64,000 nt of DNA from Bacteroidota bacterium (GTDB lineage Bacteria > Bacteroidota > Bacteroidia > Bacteroidales > JAGONC01): contig JAKLFC010000016.1 in the NCBI GenBank assembly GCA_022711405.1, positions 30,230 to 94,229 of the forward strand, written 5' to 3'. The notes under the pieces were generated by a model. It did not search any database, was not told where the DNA came from, and saw only the letters and a list, made by a program, of their open reading frames with translations. Positions 18,147 through 26,836 of the stretch are shown piece by piece. Both the position numbers and the translations under genes were made by a program. Numbering within the stretch: position 1 is the stretch's first letter; each line of letters opens with the position of its first letter.

Positions 18147-19148
18147 ATGTTCATCGTAAACAGTTACACACTGGCAGTCCTCCTGTGTTTCATCACCATG
18201 CTTTGCTGGGGTTCCTGGGCAAATACCCAAAAAATAGCCGCTAAGAACTGGCGGTTTGAATTGTTCTACTGGGATTACGTGATCGGCATCCTGCTGTTTT
18301 CGCTGCTCTTTGGATTTACGTTCGGAAGCATTGGTCCCAGGGGTATGGGATTCATGGAAAGCATAGGCCAGGCAAGCGCCTCCAGTATCATCAACCCCAT
18401 CATCGGGGGAATCATCTTCAACCTGTCTAACATTTTGCTGGTGGCAGCGATCGCAGTCGCCGGGATGGCCATTGCCTTTCCTGTCGGCGTTGGCCTGTGT
18501 ATGGTACTGGGTGTGCTGATCAATTACATTGCAACTCCGAAAGGCGACCCGGTGCTGTTATTCATCGGCGTCGGCATCGTGACGGTTGCCATCATCCTGG
18601 ATGCCCTGGCATACAAGCGACTGTCACTGAGCGAAAAGAAGACGCCGGCTAAGGGCATTGTCCTTTCCATTCTTGCAGGGGTGCTGATGGCCTGGTTCTT
18701 CCGTTTTGTGGCGAGTTCCATTGCTGTTGACCTTGAAAATCCCGAGCCGGGGAAACTCACACCGTACGCTGCCTTTTTCTTTTTTATGATCGGTATCGTT
18801 GTAAGTAACTTTCTCTTCAATACATATCTCATGAAGAAACCGGTCGAAGGCGTCCCCGTTTCGTTCAGACAATATTTCCAGGGTTCCTTCCGCAGTCATC
18901 TCTCGGGTATCATTGGAGGACTGATCTGGGCGCTGGGCACAGCCCTGAGTTTGTTGGCAGCCAATAAGGCAGGATATGCCATATCGTTCGGGCTCGGGCA
19001 GGGAGCAACCATGATCGGCGCCTTATGGGGAGTATTCATCTGGAAGGAATTCAAAGGTGCCGGAAAAGGTGTCAGCGGAATGCTCGGACTCATGTTCCTG
19101 CTCTTTACTGCAGGGCTTATCCTGATCATTTTGGCAGGCAACGAGTAA
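18147..19148 (+). CDS. rusT: RusT-like sugar permease (GRP/RhaT-type 10-TM transporter)
   Basis: This is a 333-residue protein with about ten hydrophobic helices. The N-terminus (LLCFITMLCWGSWANTQKIA) and the blocks GIGIVTVAIILDALAYKRLS and FGLGQGATMIGALWGVFIWKEF are typical of the glucose/ribose porter and RhaT-like branch of the drug/metabolite transporter superfamily. In known rus loci such a permease is the inner-membrane ribose transporter. Here it closes the run of co-oriented genes that starts with ribokinase, 27 bp after the second esterase. I infer ribose import feeding ribokinase. The next gene has its own -7 box, so the operon probably ends here. Confidence 0.8.
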   Translation: MFIVNSYTLAVLLCFITMLCWGSWANTQKIAAKNWRFELFYWDYVIGILLFSLLFGFTFGSIGPRGMGFMESIGQASASSIINPIIGGIIFNLSNILLVAAIAVAGMAIAFPVGVGLCMVLGVLINYIATPKGDPVLLFIGVGIVTVAIILDALAYKRLSLSEKKTPAKGIVLSILAGVLMAWFFRFVASSIAVDLENPEPGKLTPYAAFFFFMIGIVVSNFLFNTYLMKKPVEGVPVSFRQYFQGSFRSHLSGIIGGLIWALGTALSLLAANKAGYAISFGLGQGATMIGALWGVFIWKEFKGAGKGVSGMLGLMFLLFTAGLILIILAGNE

Positions 19149-19156
19149 AAAACAGA

Positions 19157-19164
19157 TATATTTG
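19157..19164 (+). promoter_or_regulatory. Bacteroidota -7 box (TATATTTG)
   Basis: TATATTTG matches TAnnTTTG 42 bp before the lipoprotein start at 19,206, in an AT-rich gap after the permease gene. It suggests an independent promoter and a leader of about 35 bases. Confidence 0.5.
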
Positions 19165-19205
19165 TTTCATTAACCTAATTTTTAACCTTTTAAATCATTA
19201 CTGCT

Positions 19206-19991
19206 ATGAAAAAGTTTCTTGCGTTTCTGATGATGGCTGCCCTCATCATGACAGCCTTTTATTCATGTAAAGACGATGATGACGACGATGACAATGAAGT
19301 CAAGGCTTCGCTCATCAAGACCATCAATTTTTCCGCTGACTGGAACAGAGCTGTTTCAGGTTATGAATTTTTCTACAATGCCAACGGTCTTGTCACCAAC
19401 TTCAACAGGACCTATGCCAGTGAGCCGGATGGTGCCTTTGTGTATGATTACACTACAGCCGGTAAACTCAAGATCACCAAGGATGGTGATGAGTACAACA
19501 CGTATGACATCAATTCCGGAAACCTGATCATTAAAGAGCCATGGAGCGATACGGAGTGGTCAGCCTATGAATACGATGCCAACGGCTACTGCACAAAGGT
19601 CTACGAACACTGGGACGGAGTTGATCACCTGAAATATGAGATGGTAATAACCAATGGCAATATAGTTAAAATGACCACCTATGATGATGATGGCACAACT
19701 GCCAAAAGGATCAAGGAGTTCACCTACACCACAGGCGACAACGTGAACAATATTCAACAGGCGAACGTTACCGATTCAGATTGGAAACCAGTTGGCGGGT
19801 ATTACGGCAAAGCCAGCAAGAAGCTGCTGGATTACTTTGAATACTGGGATCCGCGTGAAAATCCCATTGAAAAGAGAAAGTCTACGCTCACCTATGAATT
19901 CGATGCCAAGAACCGGCCGTCCAAGGTCACCAAGACCCTGTACGATATGTCGACTGAAGTATGGGATTATACCTATTATGAAAATGAGTAA
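19206..19991 (+). CDS. DUF4595-like YD-repeat lipoprotein
   Basis: This 261-residue lipoprotein has lipobox Cys21 (AFYSC) followed by an unusual poly-aspartate run (KDDDDDDDNE). The mature part consists of repeated short strands with Tyr/Asp/Gly patterns such as YEFFYNANGLVTN, YEYDANGYCTKVYEHW and YEFDAKNRPSKVT. These are the degenerate RHS/YD-type repeats seen in DUF4595-like proteins of Bacteroidota. These form beta structures on the cell surface; their function is not known. The Asp run directly after the lipidated Cys resembles a surface-export signal for lipoproteins in this phylum. Placed between rusT and a carboxylate transporter with its own promoter. Confidence 0.7.
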   Translation: MKKFLAFLMMAALIMTAFYSCKDDDDDDDNEVKASLIKTINFSADWNRAVSGYEFFYNANGLVTNFNRTYASEPDGAFVYDYTTAGKLKITKDGDEYNTYDINSGNLIIKEPWSDTEWSAYEYDANGYCTKVYEHWDGVDHLKYEMVITNGNIVKMTTYDDDGTTAKRIKEFTYTTGDNVNNIQQANVTDSDWKPVGGYYGKASKKLLDYFEYWDPRENPIEKRKSTLTYEFDAKNRPSKVTKTLYDMSTEVWDYTYYENE

Positions 19992-20019
19992 TCTGATGGT
20001 AATTATTCATTGTTGATGC

Positions 20020-21522
20020 ATGGTATCCAGTAACCGGACAGCAAACAGAAAGTACGTCGCCATCCTGGCTGGGATTGCTTTATTTATTGTTTTGTTGCTC
20101 CTGCCGGTACCGGCCGGAATGACGGCAGCCGCCCGCAATGCGGCTGCCGTTGTATTACTGATGGCTGTATGGTGGATCACAGAGGCGATACCGATCTATG
20201 CTACAGCCCTGTTGCCCATGGTTCTTTTCCCCCTGCTGAAGATATTGCCGGCCGGAGAGACGGCGGTAAGCTATGGGCACGATATGGTATTGATGCTCAT
20301 ATCCGGATTCTTCATCGCCAAAGCCATCGAAGCCCAGAATTTGCACCGGAGGATTGCGCTGGTCCTTATCCGCGCACTGGGTACCAGCAGGTCCAGGATC
20401 ATGCTGAGCATCATGATGGCAACTGCTTTCCTCTCGATGTGGATCGCCAATGTGACGGCGGCCCTGATGATGCTTCCCATTGGATTGGCCATCATCTCTA
20501 AAGAAGAAACGCTGGGTTCGGCCAATCCTAAATTTGGTACGGCCATGATGCTTGGCATAGCCTATTCAGCCAGTATTGGAGGAGTTTCCACTCTGATAGG
20601 AACGCCTACTAACCTGATCTTCAGTGGGATGATGACAAAAATATTCCCTGAGGCGCCTCCTGTGAGCTTTTTTGCGTGGCTCAGGATGGGCATTCCTATC
20701 CTGATCATTTTCCTCCCGTTCATCTGGTATTATCTGGTGAATTTCTTTCGGATAAGGGGCAGCATACCCGGCAACCGAGAGCTGATCGAGGAAGAACTGA
20801 AGGGGATGGGAAAGATGTCTGCCGGTGAGAAACGGGTCATGTACATATTTATCCTGACGGTCGTCGGGTGGGTGTTTCGCGAAGGATTTACCTTTGACCG
20901 CTTAGAAATCCCGGGCTGGGGAAAGCTGCTCGGGATCAGTGATTATGTGAGTGACAGCACGGTGGGAATGCTTGCCGCCATGCTGTTGTTCATGGTCCCT
21001 GCAGGGAATGGAAAACGCCTGCTGGACTGGAAGACTGCCGGCCAGATCCCCTGGGGCGTTGGAGTCATTGTAGGAGGGGGCTATGCCATGGCCGCGGGAT
21101 TCAAATCCACGGGGCTTGCCGACTGGCTTGGCAATCAGCTGGCCTTTGTCAGCGGCTTTCCCACCCTGATCGTTCTGTTTATCGTCGTGGGTGCTGTTCT
21201 GCTTTTTACGGAGCTGAACTCCAATACGGCCACAGCCAATATTTTTCTGCCTGTACTTGCCAGCATGGCGGTTGCCGGAAACATCAATCCTTTGCTGCTG
21301 ATGATCCCAGCCACCTTCGCCTCTTCCATTGTCTTCATTATGCCAGCCGGAACCGGTCCGAATACGGTGATCTTCGCCAGCAACAAGCTTTCCATCGCCG
21401 ACATGGCCCGGGCAGGTATCTGGCTGAAGCTGATCAGCATGGTCCTGCTTCCCCTGATACTCTATGTATTGATCATTTACGTTTTCGGCATCGACCTGGT
21501 GTTGCCGGCGTGGGCACGGTGA
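20020..21522 (+). CDS. DASS/SLC13-family sodium-coupled carboxylate symporter
   Basis: This 500-residue integral membrane protein has the divalent anion:sodium symporter hallmarks. These are WWITEAIPIYATALLPMVLF near residue 50, the first Ser-Asn-Thr-like motif TLIGTPTNLIFSG, and the second LNSNTATANIFLPV near residue 410. The family imports succinate, malate, fumarate, citrate or sulfate with Na+. The N-terminus has a short basic head (VSSNRTANRKY) before the first helix. It follows the lipoprotein by 28 bp and precedes the GH3 gene by 71 bp on the same strand. It is not an expected member of rus loci, so it may belong to a separate unit. Confidence 0.9.
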   Translation: MVSSNRTANRKYVAILAGIALFIVLLLLPVPAGMTAAARNAAAVVLLMAVWWITEAIPIYATALLPMVLFPLLKILPAGETAVSYGHDMVLMLISGFFIAKAIEAQNLHRRIALVLIRALGTSRSRIMLSIMMATAFLSMWIANVTAALMMLPIGLAIISKEETLGSANPKFGTAMMLGIAYSASIGGVSTLIGTPTNLIFSGMMTKIFPEAPPVSFFAWLRMGIPILIIFLPFIWYYLVNFFRIRGSIPGNRELIEEELKGMGKMSAGEKRVMYIFILTVVGWVFREGFTFDRLEIPGWGKLLGISDYVSDSTVGMLAAMLLFMVPAGNGKRLLDWKTAGQIPWGVGVIVGGGYAMAAGFKSTGLADWLGNQLAFVSGFPTLIVLFIVVGAVLLFTELNSNTATANIFLPVLASMAVAGNINPLLLMIPATFASSIVFIMPAGTGPNTVIFASNKLSIADMARAGIWLKLISMVLLPLILYVLIIYVFGIDLVLPAWAR

Positions 21523-21593
21523 GTAGTTGGCAGTTGATGGATCAATCATTTAAATCCCTGATCGGATATAAACTGTTTTTAAATAATCCTGTC

Positions 21594-23834
21594 ATGAAAA
21601 GAAACAATTTCCTTATCCTGTCCCTTGCGATCACCCTCGCTGCCTATCACCCTCTTCCGGCCCAGGAAAGTACCTTCGACCGGAAAGCGGACTCTGTCCT
21701 GAGGCTGATGACCCTTGAGGAGAAGGCCGGCCAGATGAACCAGTATAACGATGACTGGAACGCGACCGGACCGATGACGGCCAAATCCGACATGGCCGGG
21801 CAGATCCGTGATGGACGCGTGGGCTCGATACTGAATGCCGCCGGTACGGCCAGGACCCGCACCTGGCAGGAAATGGCCATGCAGTCGCGGCTCCGCATCC
21901 CCCTGCTCTTCGGACAGGATGTGATCCACGGCTATAAATCCACCATGCCCATACCGCTGGCTGAGTCCTGCAGCTGGGATATGGAAGCGATCGAACGGGC
22001 GGCCCGCGCCGGTGCAGCGGAAGCCAGCGCCTGCGGCATCCACTGGACCTTTGCCCCGATGGTCGACATTACGCGCGATCCGCGCTGGGGTAGGGTGATG
22101 GAAGGCGCCGGTGAAGACCCGTTGCTGGGCGCCAGGATCGCCTATGCCCGCGTCAAAGGATACCAGGGCGACACGCCGGGCGCAGTGAATTCGCTGATGG
22201 CCTGCGCCAAGCATTATGCCGCCTACGGTGCTGCCATCGGTGGACGTGACTACAATTCGGTGGATATGAGCGATCGGATGCTGTGGGAGGTATATCTGCC
22301 CCCGTTCAGGGCCACCATCGACGCGGGAGTGGGTACATTCATGACCTCCTTCAATGACATCAACGGGGTGCCCTCCACCGGAAATCCTTACTTGCTGCGC
22401 GATATTCTGAAGGGACAATGGGGATTTGAAGGCTTTGTGGTGAGCGACTGGGGATCGGTAGGGGAGATGATCAACCACGGCACTGTAAAAGATGGGTACG
22501 AGGCAGCCTGCAGCGCGATCCTGGCAGGATGCGACATGGATATGGAAAGCCACGACTTCGTGGATTACCTGCCCCGGCTGGTGAACGAGGGGAGAGTGCC
22601 GGTTGCACTGATCGACGATGCGGTGCGACGCATTCTGAAAAAGAAGTTCGAACTGGGACTGTTCGATGATCCTTTCAAATTCTGCGATCCGGAACGGGAA
22701 CAACGGGAGATCTACAATCCGGAACATGAAGCCGCGGCACTCGATATGGCCCGTAAAAGCATCGTACTGCTGAAAAATGAGAACCAGTTGCTCCCCCTGT
22801 CGAAGGAACTGAAGACCATTGCATTCATCGGTCCGCTGGTCAAGGCGGTCAAAGAGAACAAAGGCTTCTGGGACAATGAGATCGCCGGTGTGGATTCAAA
22901 TTTTATTGTCACCCAATGGGAAGGACTGGAGAACAAAGTCGGGAAGACAGCCAGGCTGCTCTATGCCAGGGGCTGCGACATCGAGGGCCAGCGCCGCGAT
23001 GGATTTGCAGAGGCTGTAGAGGTGGCAGCACAGGCCGATGTGGTGATCCTCAGCATCGGGGAGCACCGGGCCATGTCGGGCGAGGCCAAAAGCACCAGCG
23101 ACATCTCCATCCCCGGCGTGCAGGAGGAATTGCTAGCGGCGCTGCTGGAGACCGGCAAGCCGGTGGTGGTGCTCATCAATGCAGGCCGTCCCCTGGTCTT
23201 CAACTATACGGCAGATCATGCGCCCGCCATCCTTTATACCTGGTGGCTGGGCTGCCAGGCCGGCAATGCCATCGCCGATGTGCTTTTCGGAGATTACAAC
23301 CCTTCGGCCAAACTGACGATGACCTTCCCGCTCAGCGTGGGCCAGATCCCCATCTACTACAGCCATTTCAATACCGGCCGGCCGGCACCCGACGACCGGA
23401 ACAGGTTCTACAACAGTTCCTACATCGACCTTTCAATCTACCCACGGTTCGAGTTCGGTTATGGACTGAGCTATACCACCTTCGAATACAGCAACCTGCA
23501 GCTGGATAAAAAGCAACTGAAAACTGATGAAACCATCACCGTCAGCTTCACGGTCCGTAATTCAGGTCCGTACGACGGCGAGGAGATCGTTCAGCTGTAT
23601 CTGCGCGACCTTGTGGGCTCCATTACACGGCCTGTGAAAGAACTCAGGGATTTCCGGAAGATCAGCCTGAAAGCCGGCGAGTCAATGGTCGTACAGTTCA
23701 TTATTGATAAAGAGAAGCTTTCCTTTTACAACAACCAGCTTCAATGGGTGGCAGAACCCGGTGAATTCGGGGTGATGATCGGCGCCTCCTCGAGGGATAT
23801 CCGTCTGAAGGATACGTTTGTACTGTTGGACTGA
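21594..23834 (+). CDS. bglX: Glycoside hydrolase family 3 beta-glucosidase-type enzyme, secreted
   Basis: I choose ATG 21,594 (MKRNNFLILSLAITLAAYH) because it starts a proper Sec signal ending near LPAQE; the longer frame from 21,510 reads through intergenic DNA. The 746-residue protein has the GH3 N-terminal TIM barrel with nucleophile Asp285 in VVSDWGS and the substrate motif KHYAAYG. The alpha/beta sandwich (SIGEHRAMSGEAKS) and a fibronectin-III-like C-terminal domain (VSFTVRNSGPYDGEEIVQLY) follow. This is the domain order and length of periplasmic BglX. It removes beta-linked glucose or xylose from oligosaccharides. The segment 23,371-23,462 has a second, antisense, degenerate copy at 25,389-25,480. 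Confidence 0.93.
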   Translation: MKRNNFLILSLAITLAAYHPLPAQESTFDRKADSVLRLMTLEEKAGQMNQYNDDWNATGPMTAKSDMAGQIRDGRVGSILNAAGTARTRTWQEMAMQSRLRIPLLFGQDVIHGYKSTMPIPLAESCSWDMEAIERAARAGAAEASACGIHWTFAPMVDITRDPRWGRVMEGAGEDPLLGARIAYARVKGYQGDTPGAVNSLMACAKHYAAYGAAIGGRDYNSVDMSDRMLWEVYLPPFRATIDAGVGTFMTSFNDINGVPSTGNPYLLRDILKGQWGFEGFVVSDWGSVGEMINHGTVKDGYEAACSAILAGCDMDMESHDFVDYLPRLVNEGRVPVALIDDAVRRILKKKFELGLFDDPFKFCDPEREQREIYNPEHEAAALDMARKSIVLLKNENQLLPLSKELKTIAFIGPLVKAVKENKGFWDNEIAGVDSNFIVTQWEGLENKVGKTARLLYARGCDIEGQRRDGFAEAVEVAAQADVVILSIGEHRAMSGEAKSTSDISIPGVQEELLAALLETGKPVVVLINAGRPLVFNYTADHAPAILYTWWLGCQAGNAIADVLFGDYNPSAKLTMTFPLSVGQIPIYYSHFNTGRPAPDDRNRFYNSSYIDLSIYPRFEFGYGLSYTTFEYSNLQLDKKQLKTDETITVSFTVRNSGPYDGEEIVQLYLRDLVGSITRPVKELRDFRKISLKAGESMVVQFIIDKEKLSFYNNQLQWVAEPGEFGVMIGASSRDIRLKDTFVLLD

Positions 23835-24111
23835 TTTTCACCTGCGGATGAAAAATTGGACGGTTTGGTAAAACCTATCGGATTTATACCGATCTTTGCG
23901 CCATCTTCTTAGTGAGAGTCCCTCCGTTAAGTCAAAAATAAATCCAAGATTTATTACTCAACCTGCGATTCGGCTAAGAGTTAAAGTCGGATTCTTTTTC
24001 TTTGGTTTGTCATTTCGGTTCATTTCTGGAGAGGATTATATTCTTGTCAGGGGAAGCAAATGTGGTGACGGGTAAGGATGACGGCTTTCCATTACAAATA
24101 ATTTATTCAAA
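23835..24111 (+). other. 277-bp leader region of the DEAD-box helicase gene
   Basis: No gene is visible. A near-match to the -7 consensus (GATCTTTG, 23,891-23,898) lies about 210 bp before the helicase ATG, which would give a long 5' untranslated region. Long structured leaders are common for cold-induced RNA helicases, but I cannot identify a named RNA element. The gap has no strong U-run hairpin after the GH3 gene. Confidence 0.3.
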
Positions 24112-25344
24112 ATGAACATGAACAATTCAAGATTCGCTTCAAAGCTCAGAAACTATTCCAGACCCAGAAATCCTCTTACCGGTAAACCCATCGTGAGCTC
24201 AGGCAGAGCCAATGGCAGTACCGGACAAAGAGGGATCTCCTCCATCAATCCCAACCAGCTGGTCAAAAGAGCCATCTGGGAAGAAGAGACCGTATATGTA
24301 CCTTCCTCTTCATTTGAGCAGATGGCCCTGCATGTACAACTGAAAAAGGCACTTCGCCAAAAAGGTTACCTCAACCCGACGGAGATCCAGGAGAAAACCA
24401 TCGCCAACGCTATTGAAGGCCGTGATATCGTAGGGGTCGCCAAAACCGGTACAGGTAAAACGGCCGCATACCTGATCCCTGTTATCCACAAACTACTCTA
24501 CAGCGAGCGGCCCTTTCAGACGCTTATCGTTGTGCCTACACGTGAACTGGCAATCCAGGTAGAGGGTGAATTCAACAGCCTGGCGAAAGGACTCGGATAT
24601 GCTGCTGCCTGTTTTGTGGGTGGTAAAAGCATCTCTGGTGACAGCAGGAAAATGCGCACGTTGAATCATCTCATCGTGGGCACGCCCGGGCGCCTGATCG
24701 ACCTGATGAACAGGGGAATAGTGCGCGTCAACCGGTTTTCAGTACTTGTACTGGATGAATTCGACAGGTTGCTGGACATGGGTTTCGTGAAGGATGTGAA
24801 CACGATCGTAGCCGCCATGGAAAACAGGAAACAGACCCTGCTTTTCTCTGCCACGCTGGATAAGACCCAGCGGAAAATGATGGATGAACTCCTGAATCAT
24901 CCTGTTGAGGTGAATGTGAACGCCGTCGATATTTCGGGCGACCATATTGACCAGGATATTATTCGCATCGGAACAACCGATGATAAGTTTGCAGTGTTGC
25001 TCGACATGCTCAGGCAGGAGGAATTCATTAAAGTGCTCGTATTTGCCGACACGAAGCGGTTGGTCGAAAGGATGGGCATCAGGCTTCAGCGGTCTGGGAT
25101 CAGGGCAGAGATGATCCATGGTGACAAATCCCAGCATTTAAGAGAAAAAGCATTGAACAGTTTCAGAAAAGGCGATGCCCAGGTACTGGTGGCCACCGAC
25201 GTTGCTGCCAGGGGCCTCGACATATCGGATGTGACCCATGTGATCAACTACCAGCTTCCCAAGGATTACGAAAGTTACGTGCACCGCATCGGGCGAACCG
25301 GCCGTGCGGGTAAGGGAGGAAAAGCTTACACCTTCATCAATTAG
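24112..25344 (+). CDS. DEAD-box-family ATP-dependent RNA helicase (motif II reads DEFD)
   Basis: This 410-residue helicase has a basic, Asn/Ser-rich N-terminal tail of about 60 residues, then all superfamily 2 motifs in order: Q motif near YLNPTEIQ, motif I AKTGTGKT (about 113-120), Ia PTRELA, Ib GTPGR, motif II DEFD (216-219), motif III SAT, and C-terminal motifs ARGLD and HRIGRTGRAG. It ends soon after motif VI, so it lacks a long C-terminal RNA-binding extension. Such proteins remodel RNA in ribosome assembly or at low temperature. Motif II is DEFD rather than DEAD, as also happens in some close relatives. A compact hairpin follows the stop. Confidence 0.93.
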   Translation: MNMNNSRFASKLRNYSRPRNPLTGKPIVSSGRANGSTGQRGISSINPNQLVKRAIWEEETVYVPSSSFEQMALHVQLKKALRQKGYLNPTEIQEKTIANAIEGRDIVGVAKTGTGKTAAYLIPVIHKLLYSERPFQTLIVVPTRELAIQVEGEFNSLAKGLGYAAACFVGGKSISGDSRKMRTLNHLIVGTPGRLIDLMNRGIVRVNRFSVLVLDEFDRLLDMGFVKDVNTIVAAMENRKQTLLFSATLDKTQRKMMDELLNHPVEVNVNAVDISGDHIDQDIIRIGTTDDKFAVLLDMLRQEEFIKVLVFADTKRLVERMGIRLQRSGIRAEMIHGDKSQHLREKALNSFRKGDAQVLVATDVAARGLDISDVTHVINYQLPKDYESYVHRIGRTGRAGKGGKAYTFIN

Positions 25345-25358
25345 GAGTCGCAAAGGTT

Positions 25359-25375
25359 CTACACCTGCGGTGTAG
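25359..25375. repeat. Compact palindrome CTACACC-TGC-GGTGTAG
   Basis: A perfect 7-bp stem with a 3-base loop lies 14 bp after the helicase stop and before the 3' end of the convergent PLD gene. Similar CACC-TAC-GGTG hairpins are at 31,399-31,433 and 32,498-32,510. It may work as a bidirectional terminator and also mark a dispersed repeat family. It sits next to the rearranged PLD 3' end. Confidence 0.6.
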
Positions 25376-25381
25376 TAGATT

Positions 25382-26776
25382 TTAATGATTACGGGCCAGC
25401 CGGTACTCGACGACCGGAACCGGTTCTACAACCGTTACTACATCGACCTGTCGATCTATCCACGGTACGAGTTCGGTGATAGGATCTGTGAACACATTCG
25501 CAGGCGGATTCCATTCTCCCTCTACGGGCAATCCTTTCATGCGTGGATAGATGCAGCCGTTGATCATCGAATTGTCCAGATCGAAGACTCCTTTGACGCT
25601 GCTCCCGTTCTTAAAGATTGTATGGAGCGTGTTTTCCATTTCCGGAATGTTAGCCTTCAGCATGCAGAAATAAATGCTTTTCGAGGTATTGTTAATGATC
25701 AGGTTTTCCAGGAAGGCTGCCACACGGTCTGAAGGTGTAAAATAAACTTCCATACGAGTGCCGGATACATTGAGTATGTGCGGTACATTGTCGGTCTTTT
25801 GCGTTCCAAACCGTGACCTGGACGTATCCGGCCAGTCGGTATGCGAGCCCCACATTTCTTCGAATTCCCTGGTATAGACCGCACAAAGTGCTTCGTCCTG
25901 TACCACGATCACATTGTTGCGGTCGGAGTGAAGCTGGGCATGGGTGAAGTTGGTAGATCCCGTCCAAAGGCGGGGCTCAAAAGGATTGATATGGTTCCTG
26001 TAATCGAAGATGATGAATTTATTGTGCATGGAGTGTGCGGTGTCAACATCTCGTTTAATGACCAGTATTCCGTGAGCGATCAACGTATCGAGCTGGGGGG
26101 TGTTGGCTGAATGGTTGTAGATGAAACGAATCTTCACACCGCGGTCCTTTGCCTGGACCAGGGCATTGGCAATGTCGGTATAGTAGCTGAATTCAAACAG
26201 GGTGATGTCGATGCTGTGGTTGGCATGATTGATCCTGTCGATCAGAAGGCTCTCAAAATTCTGTTTTCCTTTGGCATATTCCCCTAAATTGACAGAGGTA
26301 TCGACCGTATGATTAAAATAAACCTCTATTTCTCCTGACGACTCCGACTGTGTCACGAAATACCCTGAATCCACAGCACTCTCCCCGTTCATTCCGGAGA
26401 TTACATTGTACCGGTAGATTGTAGCCGGTCGGAGACCGCTGATAAGGACTGCGTGATTTTCAACCGCTTCCTGCACATAGACCGAGTCGGTGAACAGCAG
26501 AGGCTGGTAGTTGGAATCCGGAGCCATGAAAAGGATCTTCGAGTCAGCCGGAACGTTGGTGGTCCAGAATACTTCAACACCTGTAGGAGTGATGTTGTCG
26601 TACGTGAGGTTAGTGATAACGGGAACTGCATTTTTATCCTGAACTCCAGTAGCTGAATATATAACGATCAAAATGAACACGACCAGGACAATCTTGTGTG
26701 TCTTATCCGGATGAAGAAGGTTTTTACAGGTGATACTGATCGTACGAAGCAATCCAAAAAGATTAAAAATATTCAA
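25382..26776 (-). CDS. Phospholipase D-family protein with N-terminal FN3 domain; 3' end rearranged
   Basis: The 464-residue product has an N-terminal membrane anchor or signal (IVLVVFILIVIYSAT), a fibronectin-III-like domain (about 50-145, NLTYDNITPTGVEVFWTTN) and a PLD domain. The HxK motif is in HSMHNKFIIFD (about residue 250), followed by WTGSTNFTHAQ. A second PLD half starts near residue 345 but has no HKD motif. The last roughly 32 codons (25,389-25,480) are the complement of a GH3-gene fragment, so the natural C-terminus has been replaced. PLD proteins of this type cleave phosphodiesters in nucleic acids or lipids, usually as a pair of HKD half-sites. With one half-site lost the enzyme is probably damaged unless it dimerises. 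Confidence 0.75.
   Translation of the reverse strand: MNIFNLFGLLRTISITCKNLLHPDKTHKIVLVVFILIVIYSATGVQDKNAVPVITNLTYDNITPTGVEVFWTTNVPADSKILFMAPDSNYQPLLFTDSVYVQEAVENHAVLISGLRPATIYRYNVISGMNGESAVDSGYFVTQSESSGEIEVYFNHTVDTSVNLGEYAKGKQNFESLLIDRINHANHSIDITLFEFSYYTDIANALVQAKDRGVKIRFIYNHSANTPQLDTLIAHGILVIKRDVDTAHSMHNKFIIFDYRNHINPFEPRLWTGSTNFTHAQLHSDRNNVIVVQDEALCAVYTREFEEMWGSHTDWPDTSRSRFGTQKTDNVPHILNVSGTRMEVYFTPSDRVAAFLENLIINNTSKSIYFCMLKANIPEMENTLHTIFKNGSSVKGVFDLDNSMINGCIYPRMKGLPVEGEWNPPANVFTDPITELVPWIDRQVDVVTVVEPVPVVEYRLARNH
25389..25480 (+). pseudogene. Fragment of a GH3 beta-glucosidase gene, antisense inside the PLD 3' end
   Basis: Read on the plus strand, this stretch encodes DDRNRFYNRYYIDLSIYPRY followed by EFGD. 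This matches DDRNRFYNSSYIDLSIYPRF plus EFGYG in the GH3 protein 2 kb upstream. By hand alignment about 79 of 92 bases are identical to 23,371-23,462. The flanks are unrelated to GH3. It is a remnant left by recombination, now serving as the tail of the convergent PLD reading frame. Confidence 0.85.
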
Positions 26777-26836
26777 GGATTCTCTTTATCAGGGAAATAT
26801 GAAATAAACGTTAAATAATGGCCCTTTAAGCCTCTT

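Noticed and set aside
22916..23509. 197-codon open frame inside the GH3 gene
   Set aside because: It is an out-of-frame shadow on the same strand caused by high GC; the GH3 frame has full family motifs.
25385..25732. Plus-strand gene starting with the GH3-like segment
   Set aside because: Only the first 30 codons are GH3-like; the rest is the antisense of the PLD gene with no protein character.
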